Below are positions 42,402-51,802 of a stretch of DNA of 64,000 nucleotides, piece after piece. The stretch is from Lachnospiraceae bacterium. GTDB lineage: Bacteria; Bacillota; Clostridia; Lachnospirales; Lachnospiraceae. Position 1 is the first letter of the stretch. Each line of letters starts with the position of its first letter. Location: NCBI GenBank assembly GCA_910575275.1, contig CAJTEE010000002.1, positions 248,001-312,000 on the forward strand, written 5' to 3'. The notes beneath the pieces are model-generated. The model saw only the letters and a program-made list of their open reading frames with translations. It was not told the origin of the DNA and searched no databases. The position numbers were made by a program, and so were the translations under genes.

Positions 42402-43310
42402 GTGAAGCAACAGGAAATACATACCCACTTGGACGCCCTTGAGGCGGAGGCGGTCTATATCATGCGGGAGGTAACGGCGGAGTGTGAGAAGCCGGTGATG
42501 CTGTATTCGATCGGGAAGGACAGCTCTGTGATGTTGCATTTGGCGATGAAAGCATTTTATCCCGAGAAGCCGCCGTTCCCGTTTTTACATATTGATACTA
42601 CATGGAAGTTTAAGGAAATGATTGCCTTTCGTGATCGGATCGCGAAGGAAAAGGGGATCGAGATGCTCGCCTATACCAATGAGGAGGGTGTCAGGCAGGG
42701 AATCAATCCTTTTGACCACGGATCAGCCTATACGGATATTATGAAGACGCAGGCGTTAAAGCAGGCGTTGTCCGAGTATGGATTTACGGCGGCATTCGGC
42801 GGCGGAAGAAGGGATGAGGAAAAGTCCAGGGCCAAGGAGCGGATTTTCTCCTTCCGAAACAGCGAACAGGCATGGGATCCAAAAAATCAGCGGCCCGAGA
42901 TGTGGAAGCTTTATAATACGCAGCTTTATAAGGGAGAGAGTATGCGGGTCTTCCCGCTCTCCAACTGGACGGAGAAGGACATCTGGCAGTATATCGCCAG
43001 GGAACGGATTGAGATCGTGCCGCTGTACTTTGCGAAAAAACGGCCCGTCGTCTATCGGGATGGAAATATCATCATGGTGGACGACGACCGCATGAAGCTG
43101 TTGCCCGGGGAGAAGGTGGATTATAAGAGCGTACGGTTCCGGACGCTGGGATGTTATCCACTGACAGGCGGCGTGGAGTCCACGGCGGACACGCTGGAGG
43201 AGATCGTGAGGGAGACGCTCGGGGCCGTGACGTCGGAGCGGACAAGCCGCGTGATCGACCATGAGGCGGCGGGAAGCATGGAACGGCGCAAGAGGGAGGG
43301 GTATTTCTAA
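42402..43310 (+). CDS. cysD: Sulfate adenylyltransferase subunit 2 (ATP sulfurylase, small)
   Basis: A 302-residue enzyme that makes adenosine 5'-phosphosulfate (APS) with CysN. The PP-loop is [20 protein letters not shown] near residue 29, followed by [47 protein letters not shown] and [11 protein letters not shown], all CysD hallmarks. The GTG start follows GGAGG. It is two bases after the upstream gene and one base before cysNC. No APS/PAPS reductase or sulfite reductase gene is present, so the product is for sulfation, not for cysteine synthesis. Confidence 0.97.
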   Translation: MKQQEIHTHLDALEAEAVYIMREVTAECEKPVMLYSIGKDSSVMLHLAMKAFYPEKPPFPFLHIDTTWKFKEMIAFRDRIAKEKGIEMLAYTNEEGVRQGINPFDHGSAYTDIMKTQALKQALSEYGFTAAFGGGRRDEEKSRAKERIFSFRNSEQAWDPKNQRPEMWKLYNTQLYKGESMRVFPLSNWTEKDIWQYIARERIEIVPLYFAKKRPVVYRDGNIIMVDDDRMKLLPGEKVDYKSVRFRTLGCYPLTGGVESTADTLEEIVRETLGAVTSERTSRVIDHEAAGSMERRKREGYF

Positions 43311-43311
43311 G

Positions 43312-45159
43312 ATGAACGGGTTATTGAAATTCATCACCTGCGGGAGCGTGGACGACGGGAAATCGACGCTGATCGGCCATATGCTGTATGACGCGAAGCT
43401 GTTGTTTACCGACCAGGAGCGGGCTCTCGAATTAGACAGTCGGGTCGGGAGCCGGGAGGGGAAAATTGACTATTCGCTGCTGTTGGACGGCCTGATGGCG
43501 GAGCGGGAGCAAGGGATCACGATTGACGTCGCTTATCGGTACTTTACGACAGAACGAAGAAGCTTTATCGTGGCGGATACGCCGGGGCATGAGGAGTATA
43601 CAAGAAACATGGCAGTAGGAGCTTCGTTTGCCGATCTGGCGGTCATCCTGGTGGACGCGTCGCAGGGCCTTCTGATACAGACGAGGCGGCACGCGAGGAT
43701 CTGCGCCCTGATGGGGATCCGATATTTCCTCTTTGCCGTGAACAAAATGGATCTGGTGGGATACCGGGAGAAGGAATATAAGCGGATCGAGAAAGAGATA
43801 AAGAAATTGGCGGTAGACCTGGAGCTGGAGAACGTGGAGGTGATCCCGGTCTCGGCGACGGAGGGCGATAATGTTACCTATAAGTCGGAGCGGATGCCAT
43901 GGTATCGGAAAAAGACGTTATTGGAATATCTGGAAACCGTGGAGGTAGAGAACGCCGCCGGAGAAAGCCAGAAAGACCGGGAAAGCGGATTTGTGATGCC
44001 GGTGCAGCGGGTATGCCGTCCGAACGCCTCGTTCCGCGGCTTTCAGGGGCAGCCGGCCTGCGGGACGCTTTTTGTGGGGGAGGAGGTTACAATTCTTCCC
44101 AGCGGAGAAAGAGCAAAGGTACAGGCGCTTCTGCTGGCGGACAGACAGGCGGAGCGTGTGAAGCGGGGGGAGCCGGTGACGGTACAGTTAAACCGGGAGA
44201 TCGATGTTTCCCGCGGCTGTGTGTTGGTCAAGGGGACAAAGCTGTCGGTCAGCAGCCTGTTTACGGCGACGCTTTTGTGGATGGACGACACGGAACTGGT
44301 GGAAGGGAAGAATTTCCTGATTAAAATAGGAACGAAGAAGCTGCCCGCTACCGTGATGGCGATAAAATATAAGATCGATATTAATTCCGGAGAAAGCATC
44401 GCGGATTCGAGGCTGCGTAAGAATGAGATCGCGGTCTGTGACTTGGCGCTGGCGGAAAAGGCGGTATTTGACGCCTTCAAGCGTCATAGGGAGCTTGGGA
44501 GCTTTATCCTGATCGACCGGATAACAAACATGACCTCAGCCTGCGGAGTGATCGAGCATTCGCTGCGACGCTCGGATAACCTGACGTGGCAGAGGCTGGA
44601 CATCACGCGGGAATACCGTGCAAAGAGGCTGGGACAGAGTCCGGTGACACTGTGGTTTACGGGGCTTTCGGGGGCGGGGAAATCCGCGCTGGCGAATGAG
44701 ATCGAGAAGGCGTTAAACGTGCAGGGAAAGCACACGATGTTGTTGGACGGAGACAACGTGCGGATGGGGCTGAACCGGAATCTGGGCTTTAAGGAGCAGG
44801 ATCGGATCGAGAATATAAGACGGACAGCGGAGGTGGCGAAGCTGATGAACGACGCGGGGCTGATTGTATTGACGTCGTTTATTTCGCCGTACGAAAGCGA
44901 TCGGAGAAAAGCGCGGGAGATCATAGGGACCGGCAATTTCATTGAAATCTATGTGAGTACGCCGTTGGAGGAATGCGAGAGGCGGGATGTGAAGGGATTG
45001 TATAAAAAGGCAAGAGCCGGCCAGATCCCGAACTTCACGGGGATTTCGAGTCCGTATGAGCCGCCGGAGTATCCGGAGATTATGATTGACACGAGCCGCT
45101 GTACGCTGGAGGAAGCCGCGGAGTATGTCCTGGAACGAATGCAGGGCCATTTTGGGTAG
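43312..45159 (+). CDS. cysNC: Fused sulfate adenylyltransferase subunit 1 / APS kinase
   Basis: A 615-residue two-domain enzyme. Residues 1-430 are CysN, an EF-Tu-like GTPase (GSVDDGKSTLIGHML, DTPGHEEYTRNMAVG, NKMDLVGY), which drives APS formation by CysD. Residues about 445-615 are CysC, the APS kinase (GLSGAGKSALANEIEK, LLDGDNVRMGLNRNLGF, FISPYESDR), which makes PAPS. Together with cysD this is a complete sulfate-activation module. The ATG at 43312 follows GAGGGAGGGG near the end of cysD. Confidence 0.97.
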   Translation: MNGLLKFITCGSVDDGKSTLIGHMLYDAKLLFTDQERALELDSRVGSREGKIDYSLLLDGLMAEREQGITIDVAYRYFTTERRSFIVADTPGHEEYTRNMAVGASFADLAVILVDASQGLLIQTRRHARICALMGIRYFLFAVNKMDLVGYREKEYKRIEKEIKKLAVDLELENVEVIPVSATEGDNVTYKSERMPWYRKKTLLEYLETVEVENAAGESQKDRESGFVMPVQRVCRPNASFRGFQGQPACGTLFVGEEVTILPSGERAKVQALLLADRQAERVKRGEPVTVQLNREIDVSRGCVLVKGTKLSVSSLFTATLLWMDDTELVEGKNFLIKIGTKKLPATVMAIKYKIDINSGESIADSRLRKNEIAVCDLALAEKAVFDAFKRHRELGSFILIDRITNMTSACGVIEHSLRRSDNLTWQRLDITREYRAKRLGQSPVTLWFTGLSGAGKSALANEIEKALNVQGKHTMLLDGDNVRMGLNRNLGFKEQDRIENIRRTAEVAKLMNDAGLIVLTSFISPYESDRRKAREIIGTGNFIEIYVSTPLEECERRDVKGLYKKARAGQIPNFTGISSPYEPPEYPEIMIDTSRCTLEEAAEYVLERMQGHFG

Positions 45160-45248
45160 GAACAGGGAGGCAGCAATCAAACCTGCATGTGCCCGGCAGG
45201 GGACGCATCACTGCCCATGAAAGTCCGGCGGGCACACTTGGCATCCCT

Positions 45249-45283
45249 GAAGGTTCTGCCGCCTATCCGGCGGCAGAACCTTC
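45249..45283 (+). promoter_or_regulatory. Perfect 15 bp stem-loop between cysNC and the next gene
   Basis: GAAGGTTCTGCCGCC (45249-45263), a five-base loop, and GGCGGCAGAACCTTC (45269-45283). No T-run follows, so it is more likely an mRNA stability or processing element than a terminator. It separates cysNC from the RgpF-like gene by 160 bases, the largest gap inside the cluster apart from that between the two GT2 genes. Confidence 0.65.
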
Positions 45284-45318
45284 ATAGTAATAAAAAGAAT
45301 TATTGGGAAGTGATATTC

Positions 45319-47256
45319 ATGAAAAGGCTATGTATTTATTTAGTATATGACAAAGAGAATATAGTGGACAGGTACATAGCCTACATGCTGCGGGAATTAA
45401 AGAGCTGCGCAGAGTACTTGGTAGTTGTCTATAATGGCGAATCGATACAGCGCGGCAAGGAATCCATCACTTCGTATGCGGACGCTCTTTTTTACAGAAA
45501 AAATATCGGATACGACGTGGGGGGATTTAAAGAGGCTCTATGCAGCTTTCTTGGCTGGGAAAAGGTGGATGGATATGACGAATTGATTTTGGCAAATGAT
45601 TCCATGTTTGGTCCGTTTCTGTCCATGGAACAGATTTTTTCTGAAATGGAGAAAGGCGGTTTCGATTTTTGGGGAATTACGAAACACGGGACGAAAAAGG
45701 AAAAAGAAGCGGTTATCTATGAGCACATTCAGAGTTATTTTCTGGTAATCGGGGAGAGGCTGTTACATGCAGCCGAATTTAAAGAATATTGGAGCGAGAT
45801 GCCCTATTACTCAAATTTTAACGAGGTTGTATGCAAACATGAAATGCTGTTTACAAAACACTTTTGTGATTGGGGATACCGATATGGATGCTTTGCGGAT
45901 ATGGCGCCCAATGATTCGGAAAATTGTATCAATAATTATGCACAGTATATTTTTTTGCAATATGAACTGATCAAAAAAAGACACTTTCCGTTTTTAAAGA
46001 AAAAGCCCGTTACGTTTGACACATTGGATATGCAGACACAGGAGAATTGGAGGCAGGCGATCGATTATATTGCGCAGAATACAGACTATGACGTGGACAT
46101 GATTTGGGAGAACCTGATCCGAACGACGGATATATCCGACTTGCAGCGTAGTTTTCATTTGGAATACATTGTTCCCGAAAAATGGACAAGCCCGTATCGG
46201 GAATCCCATGCCGCGATCCTTGTTTTTGTCAAACATATACGGTCAAAGGAATATGTACTGGACTATTTAGACGCGGTGAAAGAAACATACAGAGTTGTTG
46301 TTTGTTCGTCCGACAAGGATCTTGCGGAAGAATACCGGAGAAACGGATATGAATGTTTTCCTATGGAGAACGGAAGCTCGCGGCAGGGAATGCTGACGGA
46401 GCTGGCGGAGTATGCATATGTATGTATTTTACAGGATTATGATATGACAAGCGATACGATGTTTAGTTGTACAAGAAAGTCCTTTTTTTATAGCATATGG
46501 CATAATCTGCTTGCCGGAACAACCTATATGGAGAACGTGATGGATCAGTTTGAACGCGAAAAGAGACTTGGCGTGCTGGTGCCGCCTATCCCCAATTTTG
46601 CCGAATACTTTGGTAAAGCAGTACGTGAATGGGAAATAAATTTTGACGATGTGAAAAGGGTGGTTGAGGAGAAGCAAATACACTGCAGAATTTCGAAGGA
46701 TAAGCGCCCTTTTTCGATTTCTGAATGCGCGTGGGTCAGAGGAGAGATATTGAAGGAGATACTGAAGAAGGACTTGTTTTGGAATAAACGCCGCCCCTTT
46801 ATTTGGACATATGTCGCGCAGGGTATGGGATTTTATACTGGTATTATTGAAAGCGATCGTTATGCATCACTGAATGAAATCAATCTGCAGAATTATCTGC
46901 AGCAAATTGTTGCGCAGGTCAATAGGCAGTATGGGGAAATCCATTCTTTCATGGATCTTCAAAGACAGATTTTTAAAGGAAAGCTGTCAGAGTTTTGCAA
47001 CAGGCATGACAAAATCTATGTGTATGGAACCGGATATAAGGCAAAACAGTATAAAAAGCTTATTCCAGATATCGAGGCCTATATTGTTTCGGATGGTCAG
47101 CCAAAAGACGAAAGCGTGGACGGAAAGCCTGTTTTTTATTTGTCGGAGATCCCGGAAAAGGGAGACCTGGGAATTGTTGTCTGTTTGAATGAGAAGAATC
47201 AGGAAGAAGTAATTCCAGTATTGGATAGAAGGCGGTTTCCGTATTTATGTATTTGA
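45319..47256 (+). CDS. RgpF-like (rhamnan synthesis F family) protein with C-terminal Rossmann module
   Basis: A 645-residue protein. The N-terminal part matches the RgpF family opening (LCIYLVYDKENIVDRYIAYM, YADALFYRKNIGYDVGGFKE, LILANDSMFGPFLSME, FWGITKH). RgpF proteins are glycosyltransferases that extend rhamnose-type polymers. Middle residues about 285-370 resemble a second RgpF unit. The last 90 residues carry the locus's Rossmann-like module (KIYVYGTGYKAKQYKKL and ending in FPYLCI). The ATG at 45319 is preceded only by GGAAGTG; an upstream frame to 45187 runs through the hairpin and is rejected. Confidence 0.82.
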   Translation: MKRLCIYLVYDKENIVDRYIAYMLRELKSCAEYLVVVYNGESIQRGKESITSYADALFYRKNIGYDVGGFKEALCSFLGWEKVDGYDELILANDSMFGPFLSMEQIFSEMEKGGFDFWGITKHGTKKEKEAVIYEHIQSYFLVIGERLLHAAEFKEYWSEMPYYSNFNEVVCKHEMLFTKHFCDWGYRYGCFADMAPNDSENCINNYAQYIFLQYELIKKRHFPFLKKKPVTFDTLDMQTQENWRQAIDYIAQNTDYDVDMIWENLIRTTDISDLQRSFHLEYIVPEKWTSPYRESHAAILVFVKHIRSKEYVLDYLDAVKETYRVVVCSSDKDLAEEYRRNGYECFPMENGSSRQGMLTELAEYAYVCILQDYDMTSDTMFSCTRKSFFYSIWHNLLAGTTYMENVMDQFEREKRLGVLVPPIPNFAEYFGKAVREWEINFDDVKRVVEEKQIHCRISKDKRPFSISECAWVRGEILKEILKKDLFWNKRRPFIWTYVAQGMGFYTGIIESDRYASLNEINLQNYLQQIVAQVNRQYGEIHSFMDLQRQIFKGKLSEFCNRHDKIYVYGTGYKAKQYKKLIPDIEAYIVSDGQPKDESVDGKPVFYLSEIPEKGDLGIVVCLNEKNQEEVIPVLDRRRFPYLCI

Positions 47257-47273
47257 GTGAGGAGGAGAGGGAG

Positions 47274-48947
47274 ATGAAATACATCTTATATGGAGCAAAC
47301 CGGGTGGCTAAGGACTTCCTGTATATGTTTGAGGATCTGCAAATCGTATATTTTATTGATGACGAATATGAGGGGCGGATGTTTCTGGGCTATCCGGTGG
47401 CAAGACCGGCAGAATTAAATAAAAGGATGACGGAAGAACAAATTATTCTCTGTGATTTTGATAAAACAAAGAAGGAAACAAGACTTTTGGAAATGGGGCT
47501 GGTCTATGGCAAAGATTATTTATATGAAGAAGATTTCTTTGACCGGCTGGATTCCTTTGTCATACCGAAAGAGAGAAAGATTGCTATATGGGGGACCGGA
47601 AGGATTGCCGGACAATTTTGTAATGCGCATCCGGAATATGACCCGGAAACTTTTATTGATTCCCGCCCGAAAGAGGAAACATACCGAAATAAGAGAGTGG
47701 TATTGCCGAAGGAGATCGACGACTGGACCGACAGGTTTGTGATTGTCTGCGTGGCAAAGGATGAGGAAATCAAGGAGTGGCTTGCGGAATCAGGGCTAAA
47801 AGAGAGCAGGGATTATGTAAGCTACCAAAAGCTGACCGGGATCCCGTCAAAGCTGCTTAAGGAGACGATATTTGACCGTGCCTATTACGATCTGGAATGT
47901 AATACGATGCGGAATCATCTGGAAATATTCCACGGAGGCAATACCCGATGCTGCTGCACAACGTTCGTGGAACAGAACCTTGATAATATGATGGACTATG
48001 GGGTTGACGAGCTGTGGAAATCCAATCTTCACAAAGTATTGTGCCTTTCCACGGAGAATCGGACCTATACGTTCTGCGAAAAGACCATGTGTCCGCTTTT
48101 TGTTGCGAAAAGGAAGGAGGAGGCGCGTTGTACAGAGGGGAAATACAAAAAAATGACAGAGTATCCGGAGACAATTGCTTTGGGCTATGACGCAACATGC
48201 AATCTGAGCTGCGTTACCTGCAGACAAGTCCCTTATGTGGCACGGGGCAGAGAACGGGAGAAAATGTCAGAGATTTCGAGGAGGGTAAAGGAAAATTATT
48301 TGAAACGGTGCAAATTTTTGATCCTTGCAGGCGACGGAGAGGTATTTTTAAGTCCCGCATATAAAGAGATTTATCTGGACAAAAATTGTAATCCGGAATA
48401 TATCCGGTTACTTACGAACGGTATGCTTTTTAATAAAAAAACCTGGGAGCAGTTTGCAGACGGAAAGAGCAGCAAAGTTATGCTTACGGTTTCGGTGGAT
48501 GCGGCTTCTGAAGCTACTTACGAGAAAATAAGGAAAAACGGGAATTTTGCTGTCCTTGCGGAAAATATGAAATATGCGTCGGAACTAAGGCGGAAGGGAG
48601 AACTGAGCTATTTTCGGATGAATTTTGTGGTTCAGAGAGAAAATTATCAGGAGATGCCTTTGTTGGTAGAGTGGGGAGAGGAGCTGGGCGTGGATGAGGT
48701 GTTCTTCACCAAAATTCTTAACTGGGGGACATACACAGAAGAAGAATTCAGCCGCGTCAGCATGATGGAGGCGGACGGAATCACGCCGAAGCCGGAATTA
48801 AGGGAAGTCATAGAACAGCCGGTCATGCAGAGCCCTATTGTGGATATGGGAACAATCCGGTATGGTCATAGAATGGATGAAGCAGATGTTGTGGAGAATT
48901 ATTACATGTGGGAACTGGAAAAGCGGGGAGGAAAATTGTTCTCCTGA
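47274..48947 (+). CDS. Radical SAM protein with two N-terminal Rossmann-like modules
   Basis: A 557-residue protein. Two tandem Rossmann-like modules come first: MKYILYGANRVAKDFLYMF, and IAIWGTGRIAGQFCNAH near residue 104. A cysteine-rich segment follows at about 220-290 (GNTRCCCTTFVEQNL, TFCEKTMCPLF), similar to the auxiliary-cluster (SPASM) region but placed before the core. The radical SAM core has CNLSCVTC (Cys309, 313, 316), binding 4Fe-4S and S-adenosylmethionine. It may modify a sugar or a peptide. Strong GAGGAGAGGGAG ribosome site. The substrate is unknown. Confidence 0.85.
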   Translation: MKYILYGANRVAKDFLYMFEDLQIVYFIDDEYEGRMFLGYPVARPAELNKRMTEEQIILCDFDKTKKETRLLEMGLVYGKDYLYEEDFFDRLDSFVIPKERKIAIWGTGRIAGQFCNAHPEYDPETFIDSRPKEETYRNKRVVLPKEIDDWTDRFVIVCVAKDEEIKEWLAESGLKESRDYVSYQKLTGIPSKLLKETIFDRAYYDLECNTMRNHLEIFHGGNTRCCCTTFVEQNLDNMMDYGVDELWKSNLHKVLCLSTENRTYTFCEKTMCPLFVAKRKEEARCTEGKYKKMTEYPETIALGYDATCNLSCVTCRQVPYVARGREREKMSEISRRVKENYLKRCKFLILAGDGEVFLSPAYKEIYLDKNCNPEYIRLLTNGMLFNKKTWEQFADGKSSKVMLTVSVDAASEATYEKIRKNGNFAVLAENMKYASELRRKGELSYFRMNFVVQRENYQEMPLLVEWGEELGVDEVFFTKILNWGTYTEEEFSRVSMMEADGITPKPELREVIEQPVMQSPIVDMGTIRYGHRMDEADVVENYYMWELEKRGGKLFS

Positions 48948-48971
48948 TAAAGATGCGGGAGGGAACGTGTG

Positions 48972-49439
48972 ATGGGAAAATCGGCGGCGTGGCTCATGGC
49001 GGGAGCGCTCTGTGTTTCCTGCATGGAACGGAGAAGGAAAAAAATCCTCTCGGCACAGAAGAAAGAGACGGATAAATTTTATGATAATTACCAGCTGCTT
49101 AGCCATTGGCTGGAGGTGAAAAACCGGGGAGGCAGCTCGCTGGAATACTTTCGGGAGAAAGGCTACAGGGAGATTGCCGTTTATGGTATGGGGGAGCTTG
49201 CAAACAGGCTATGCGAGGAGCTTGAGGGGACGGATATCTGCGTGCGGTACGGGATAGACAGGGAAGCGTGCGGGACGGTATCACGTATGGACCGGATTTA
49301 TGCCCCCGAGGATGCGCTTGAGCAGGTGGACGCCGTGGTGGTAACCCCGTTTTATGCGATGGACAGCATCCGGGATACACTGAGGAAAAAGATAAGCTGT
49401 CCGATTGTATCTTTGGAGGAAGTTGTGTGGAGTCTGTAG
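48972..49439 (+). CDS. Small protein with Rossmann-like module
   Basis: A 155-residue protein. A short charged N-terminal region precedes the module: YREIAVYGMGELANRLCEEL, GIDREACGTV, VDAVVVTPFYAMDSI. Similar modules are inside six larger proteins of the cluster, so this is a free-standing version. The first 20 residues contain a weakly hydrophobic stretch (AAWLMAGALCVSC). GGGAGGG is upstream. No catalytic motif is seen. Confidence 0.7.
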   Translation: MGKSAAWLMAGALCVSCMERRRKKILSAQKKETDKFYDNYQLLSHWLEVKNRGGSSLEYFREKGYREIAVYGMGELANRLCEELEGTDICVRYGIDREACGTVSRMDRIYAPEDALEQVDAVVVTPFYAMDSIRDTLRKKISCPIVSLEEVVWSL

Positions 49440-49447
49440 GAGGGTCT

Positions 49448-50560
49448 ATGAAACTGATTTCGTTTTATCTGCCGCAATTTCATGAGATACCTGAAAATAA
49501 TGACGCATGGGGAAACGGCTTTACAGAATGGACGAATGTAAAGAAAGCCACGCCGCTTTATCTGGGGCATAACCAGCCGAGAATGCCGTTAGGCGGGGAT
49601 TACTATGACCTGTCGGACGTGGGAGTGATGAAACGGCAGGACAAGCTGGCAAGGAAAGCCGGAATCTATGGCTTCTGTTTTTATCACTATTGGTTTAACG
49701 GCCGTATGGTACTGGAAAAGCCGGTTAAAAACTGGCTTGCAGAACGGGATATCAAGACGCGCTTTTGCTTCTGCTGGGCGAACGAGCCGTGGACAAAGAC
49801 CTGGCATGGGGCAGGAGGGGACAGGGAAATCCTGATCCCGCAGACATATGGCGGTGAAAGCGAGTGGAAAAAACACTATGAGTATTTCCGGGAGTTTTTT
49901 CTGGATGAAAGATATATAAAAGAGGATAATAAACCGTTTTTGGTTATTTACAGATTAAAAAACATCCCGGAATTTAACCGTATGATACGGTTTTGGAACG
50001 AATGCGCCAAAATGGATGGCTTTGACGGTATCTTTCTCGTTTCCATGAATGTATGTCGGGAGCATGTGGAGCAGAGCATCTGGGTAGATGCGTCTGTTGA
50101 TTTTGAGCCGAATAAAACGAAGATGGAAATGCGCAGTACAAAGGAAGATTGGATAAAGCCGCGCGCTGTCGGGAGCCTTCTGTGGAACCGGTTGGCAATA
50201 AAGGGGATTCATTATGACAAAATAAACCGGGAAATGCTTAAAACACCGCATAAACGGAATCATTTCAGGACCGTTTTTATCAATTACGACGATACGCCGA
50301 GAAGGCAGGAAAGGGCCATTATTACGTATGGGGCGTCCCCTGAAAAATTTGGCAGGTATTTAAAAGAAATGGTGGAATTAAGTGAAAAAGAGGGGAATCC
50401 GTATCTCTTTATTAACGCATGGAATGAGTGGGGAGAGGGAAATTATCTGGAGCCGGATGAACAGTACCGTTACAGATATCTGGAGGAAGTGCGAACATGT
50501 ATGATGCGAAAGGCGCGCGGTATGGAGACGGCGCCAAGAGGCCGGAAACGAAAAAGGTAA
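49448..50560 (+). CDS. WbsX-like glycan-processing protein
   Basis: A 370-residue protein of the glycosyltransferase WbsX / GH99-like family. Hallmarks are LISFYLPQFHEIPENN near the N-terminus, GNGFTEWTNVKKATPLY, YGFCFYHYWFNGRMV, FCFCWANEPWTKTW and FINAWNEWGEGNYLEPD at the end. Family members occur in O-antigen and capsule loci, often near WbpM-like or sulfation genes. The mechanism is disputed between transferase and glycosidase. The ATG at 49448 follows GGAGGG. Confidence 0.88.
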   Translation: MKLISFYLPQFHEIPENNDAWGNGFTEWTNVKKATPLYLGHNQPRMPLGGDYYDLSDVGVMKRQDKLARKAGIYGFCFYHYWFNGRMVLEKPVKNWLAERDIKTRFCFCWANEPWTKTWHGAGGDREILIPQTYGGESEWKKHYEYFREFFLDERYIKEDNKPFLVIYRLKNIPEFNRMIRFWNECAKMDGFDGIFLVSMNVCREHVEQSIWVDASVDFEPNKTKMEMRSTKEDWIKPRAVGSLLWNRLAIKGIHYDKINREMLKTPHKRNHFRTVFINYDDTPRRQERAIITYGASPEKFGRYLKEMVELSEKEGNPYLFINAWNEWGEGNYLEPDEQYRYRYLEEVRTCMMRKARGMETAPRGRKRKR

Positions 50561-51777
50561 TATTCTGGGCGGCCGGGGCGAATGCCAATAACTTTATGAC
50601 CTGCCTGAAAGAAGAAACGGAAGTCGTTGCTGTTGTGGACAATGACGCGCTCAGGTGGGGGGAAGCGTTTGGCAATTCCACGATTATTTCAGCCGATGCC
50701 ATACAAAGCTATCCGTATGACTACATAGTGATTACAACGCCCGATTATGCGGATATCCTGCAGCAGCTATGCGCGATGGGGATTGACGCGGACAGGATTC
50801 TTACCCCGTTTGCGCCGGAACGCGGAGGAAGGCAGGAATGGCGGGAAATTTTTCATGTCGGCGAGCTTCTGTATTATGTGCAGGAGCTTCGCATGACAAA
50901 GATGTCATGGGCTTTGCAGAATGCGCCTTATGAGATAAGCGCGGGAATCGAGAAGGGCTGTCTTGCGAGACCGAAGATCCGTTCCATTGGGGAAACAATA
51001 GAAAGACTGCGGGAAGGATATTCCATGAGCCGGTACGGGGACGGCGAGCTGAATATGATACTGGGCCGAAACTTTTCTACATTTCAGAGTTCGGATGAAG
51101 CGTTAATCCAAAGATTAAAACAGATACTGAAAAGCAATTTGTCCAATCATATTGTTTGCCTGCCGGATATTTATGGCGACTTTTATAACAGGAACGAGGA
51201 ACACAAAAACTGGTTCCGAAGACATTTGGCGGACGGGGGAAGGGAATACGACTACCGTATCTTTGATATGGACAGAGTGTACTACAATGCTTTTATTACC
51301 CGTCCCTATAAGGATTACGTCGATAAGCGCGGAGTAGAGGAACGGTTTTTGGAGCTGCGGCTGCTGTGGGAGAACAGGGACGTCACAATCATCGAGGGGG
51401 AAAAGACCCGATTTGGCGTGGGGAATGACCTGATCAGCAACGCCGTCTCCTGCGAGCGGATTTTAGGTCCGGCGGTAAACGCTTTTGAAAAGTATAGGGA
51501 GCTTTTGGCGGCGGCGAAAAAAACAGACAGGGACAGGCTGATTCTGATTGCGCTTGGCCATACCGCGACCGTACTTGCGTACGATCTCGCGGCGGAAGGA
51601 TATCAGGCGCTTGATATCGGGCATCTTGATATTGAATATGAATGGTTCCTGAGAAAGACCGATAAGAAGATACCGATAGAAGGGAAATTTGTAAACGAAG
51701 CGCCGCTCGGACGGATCGTTGCGGAACCGATTGGGGATAAAAAATATCTGGATGAAATCATAAACGTGATCCTCTGA
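50497..51777 (+). CDS. GT-D fold glycosyltransferase with N-terminal Rossmann module
   Basis: A 426-residue protein. Residues 20-105 are the Rossmann-like module (KVIFWAAGANANNFMTCL, VAVVDNDALRWGEAF). The C-terminal part is a GT-D/DUF1792-type domain: SMSRYGDGELNMILGRNF near residue 176, a DGE metal-type motif as in streptococcal Fap1 glycosylation enzymes, then ITRPYKDYVDKRG, VTIIEGEKTRFGVGNDL and LIALGHTATVLAYDLA. That family sits in adhesin glycosylation loci. The gene overlaps the WbsX-like gene by 64 bases, unusually long. Confidence 0.8.
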   Translation: MYDAKGARYGDGAKRPETKKVIFWAAGANANNFMTCLKEETEVVAVVDNDALRWGEAFGNSTIISADAIQSYPYDYIVITTPDYADILQQLCAMGIDADRILTPFAPERGGRQEWREIFHVGELLYYVQELRMTKMSWALQNAPYEISAGIEKGCLARPKIRSIGETIERLREGYSMSRYGDGELNMILGRNFSTFQSSDEALIQRLKQILKSNLSNHIVCLPDIYGDFYNRNEEHKNWFRRHLADGGREYDYRIFDMDRVYYNAFITRPYKDYVDKRGVEERFLELRLLWENRDVTIIEGEKTRFGVGNDLISNAVSCERILGPAVNAFEKYRELLAAAKKTDRDRLILIALGHTATVLAYDLAAEGYQALDIGHLDIEYEWFLRKTDKKIPIEGKFVNEAPLGRIVAEPIGDKKYLDEIINVIL

Positions 51778-51802
51778 AACCGCGTTAAAGGAGAGAATGG
51801 TG

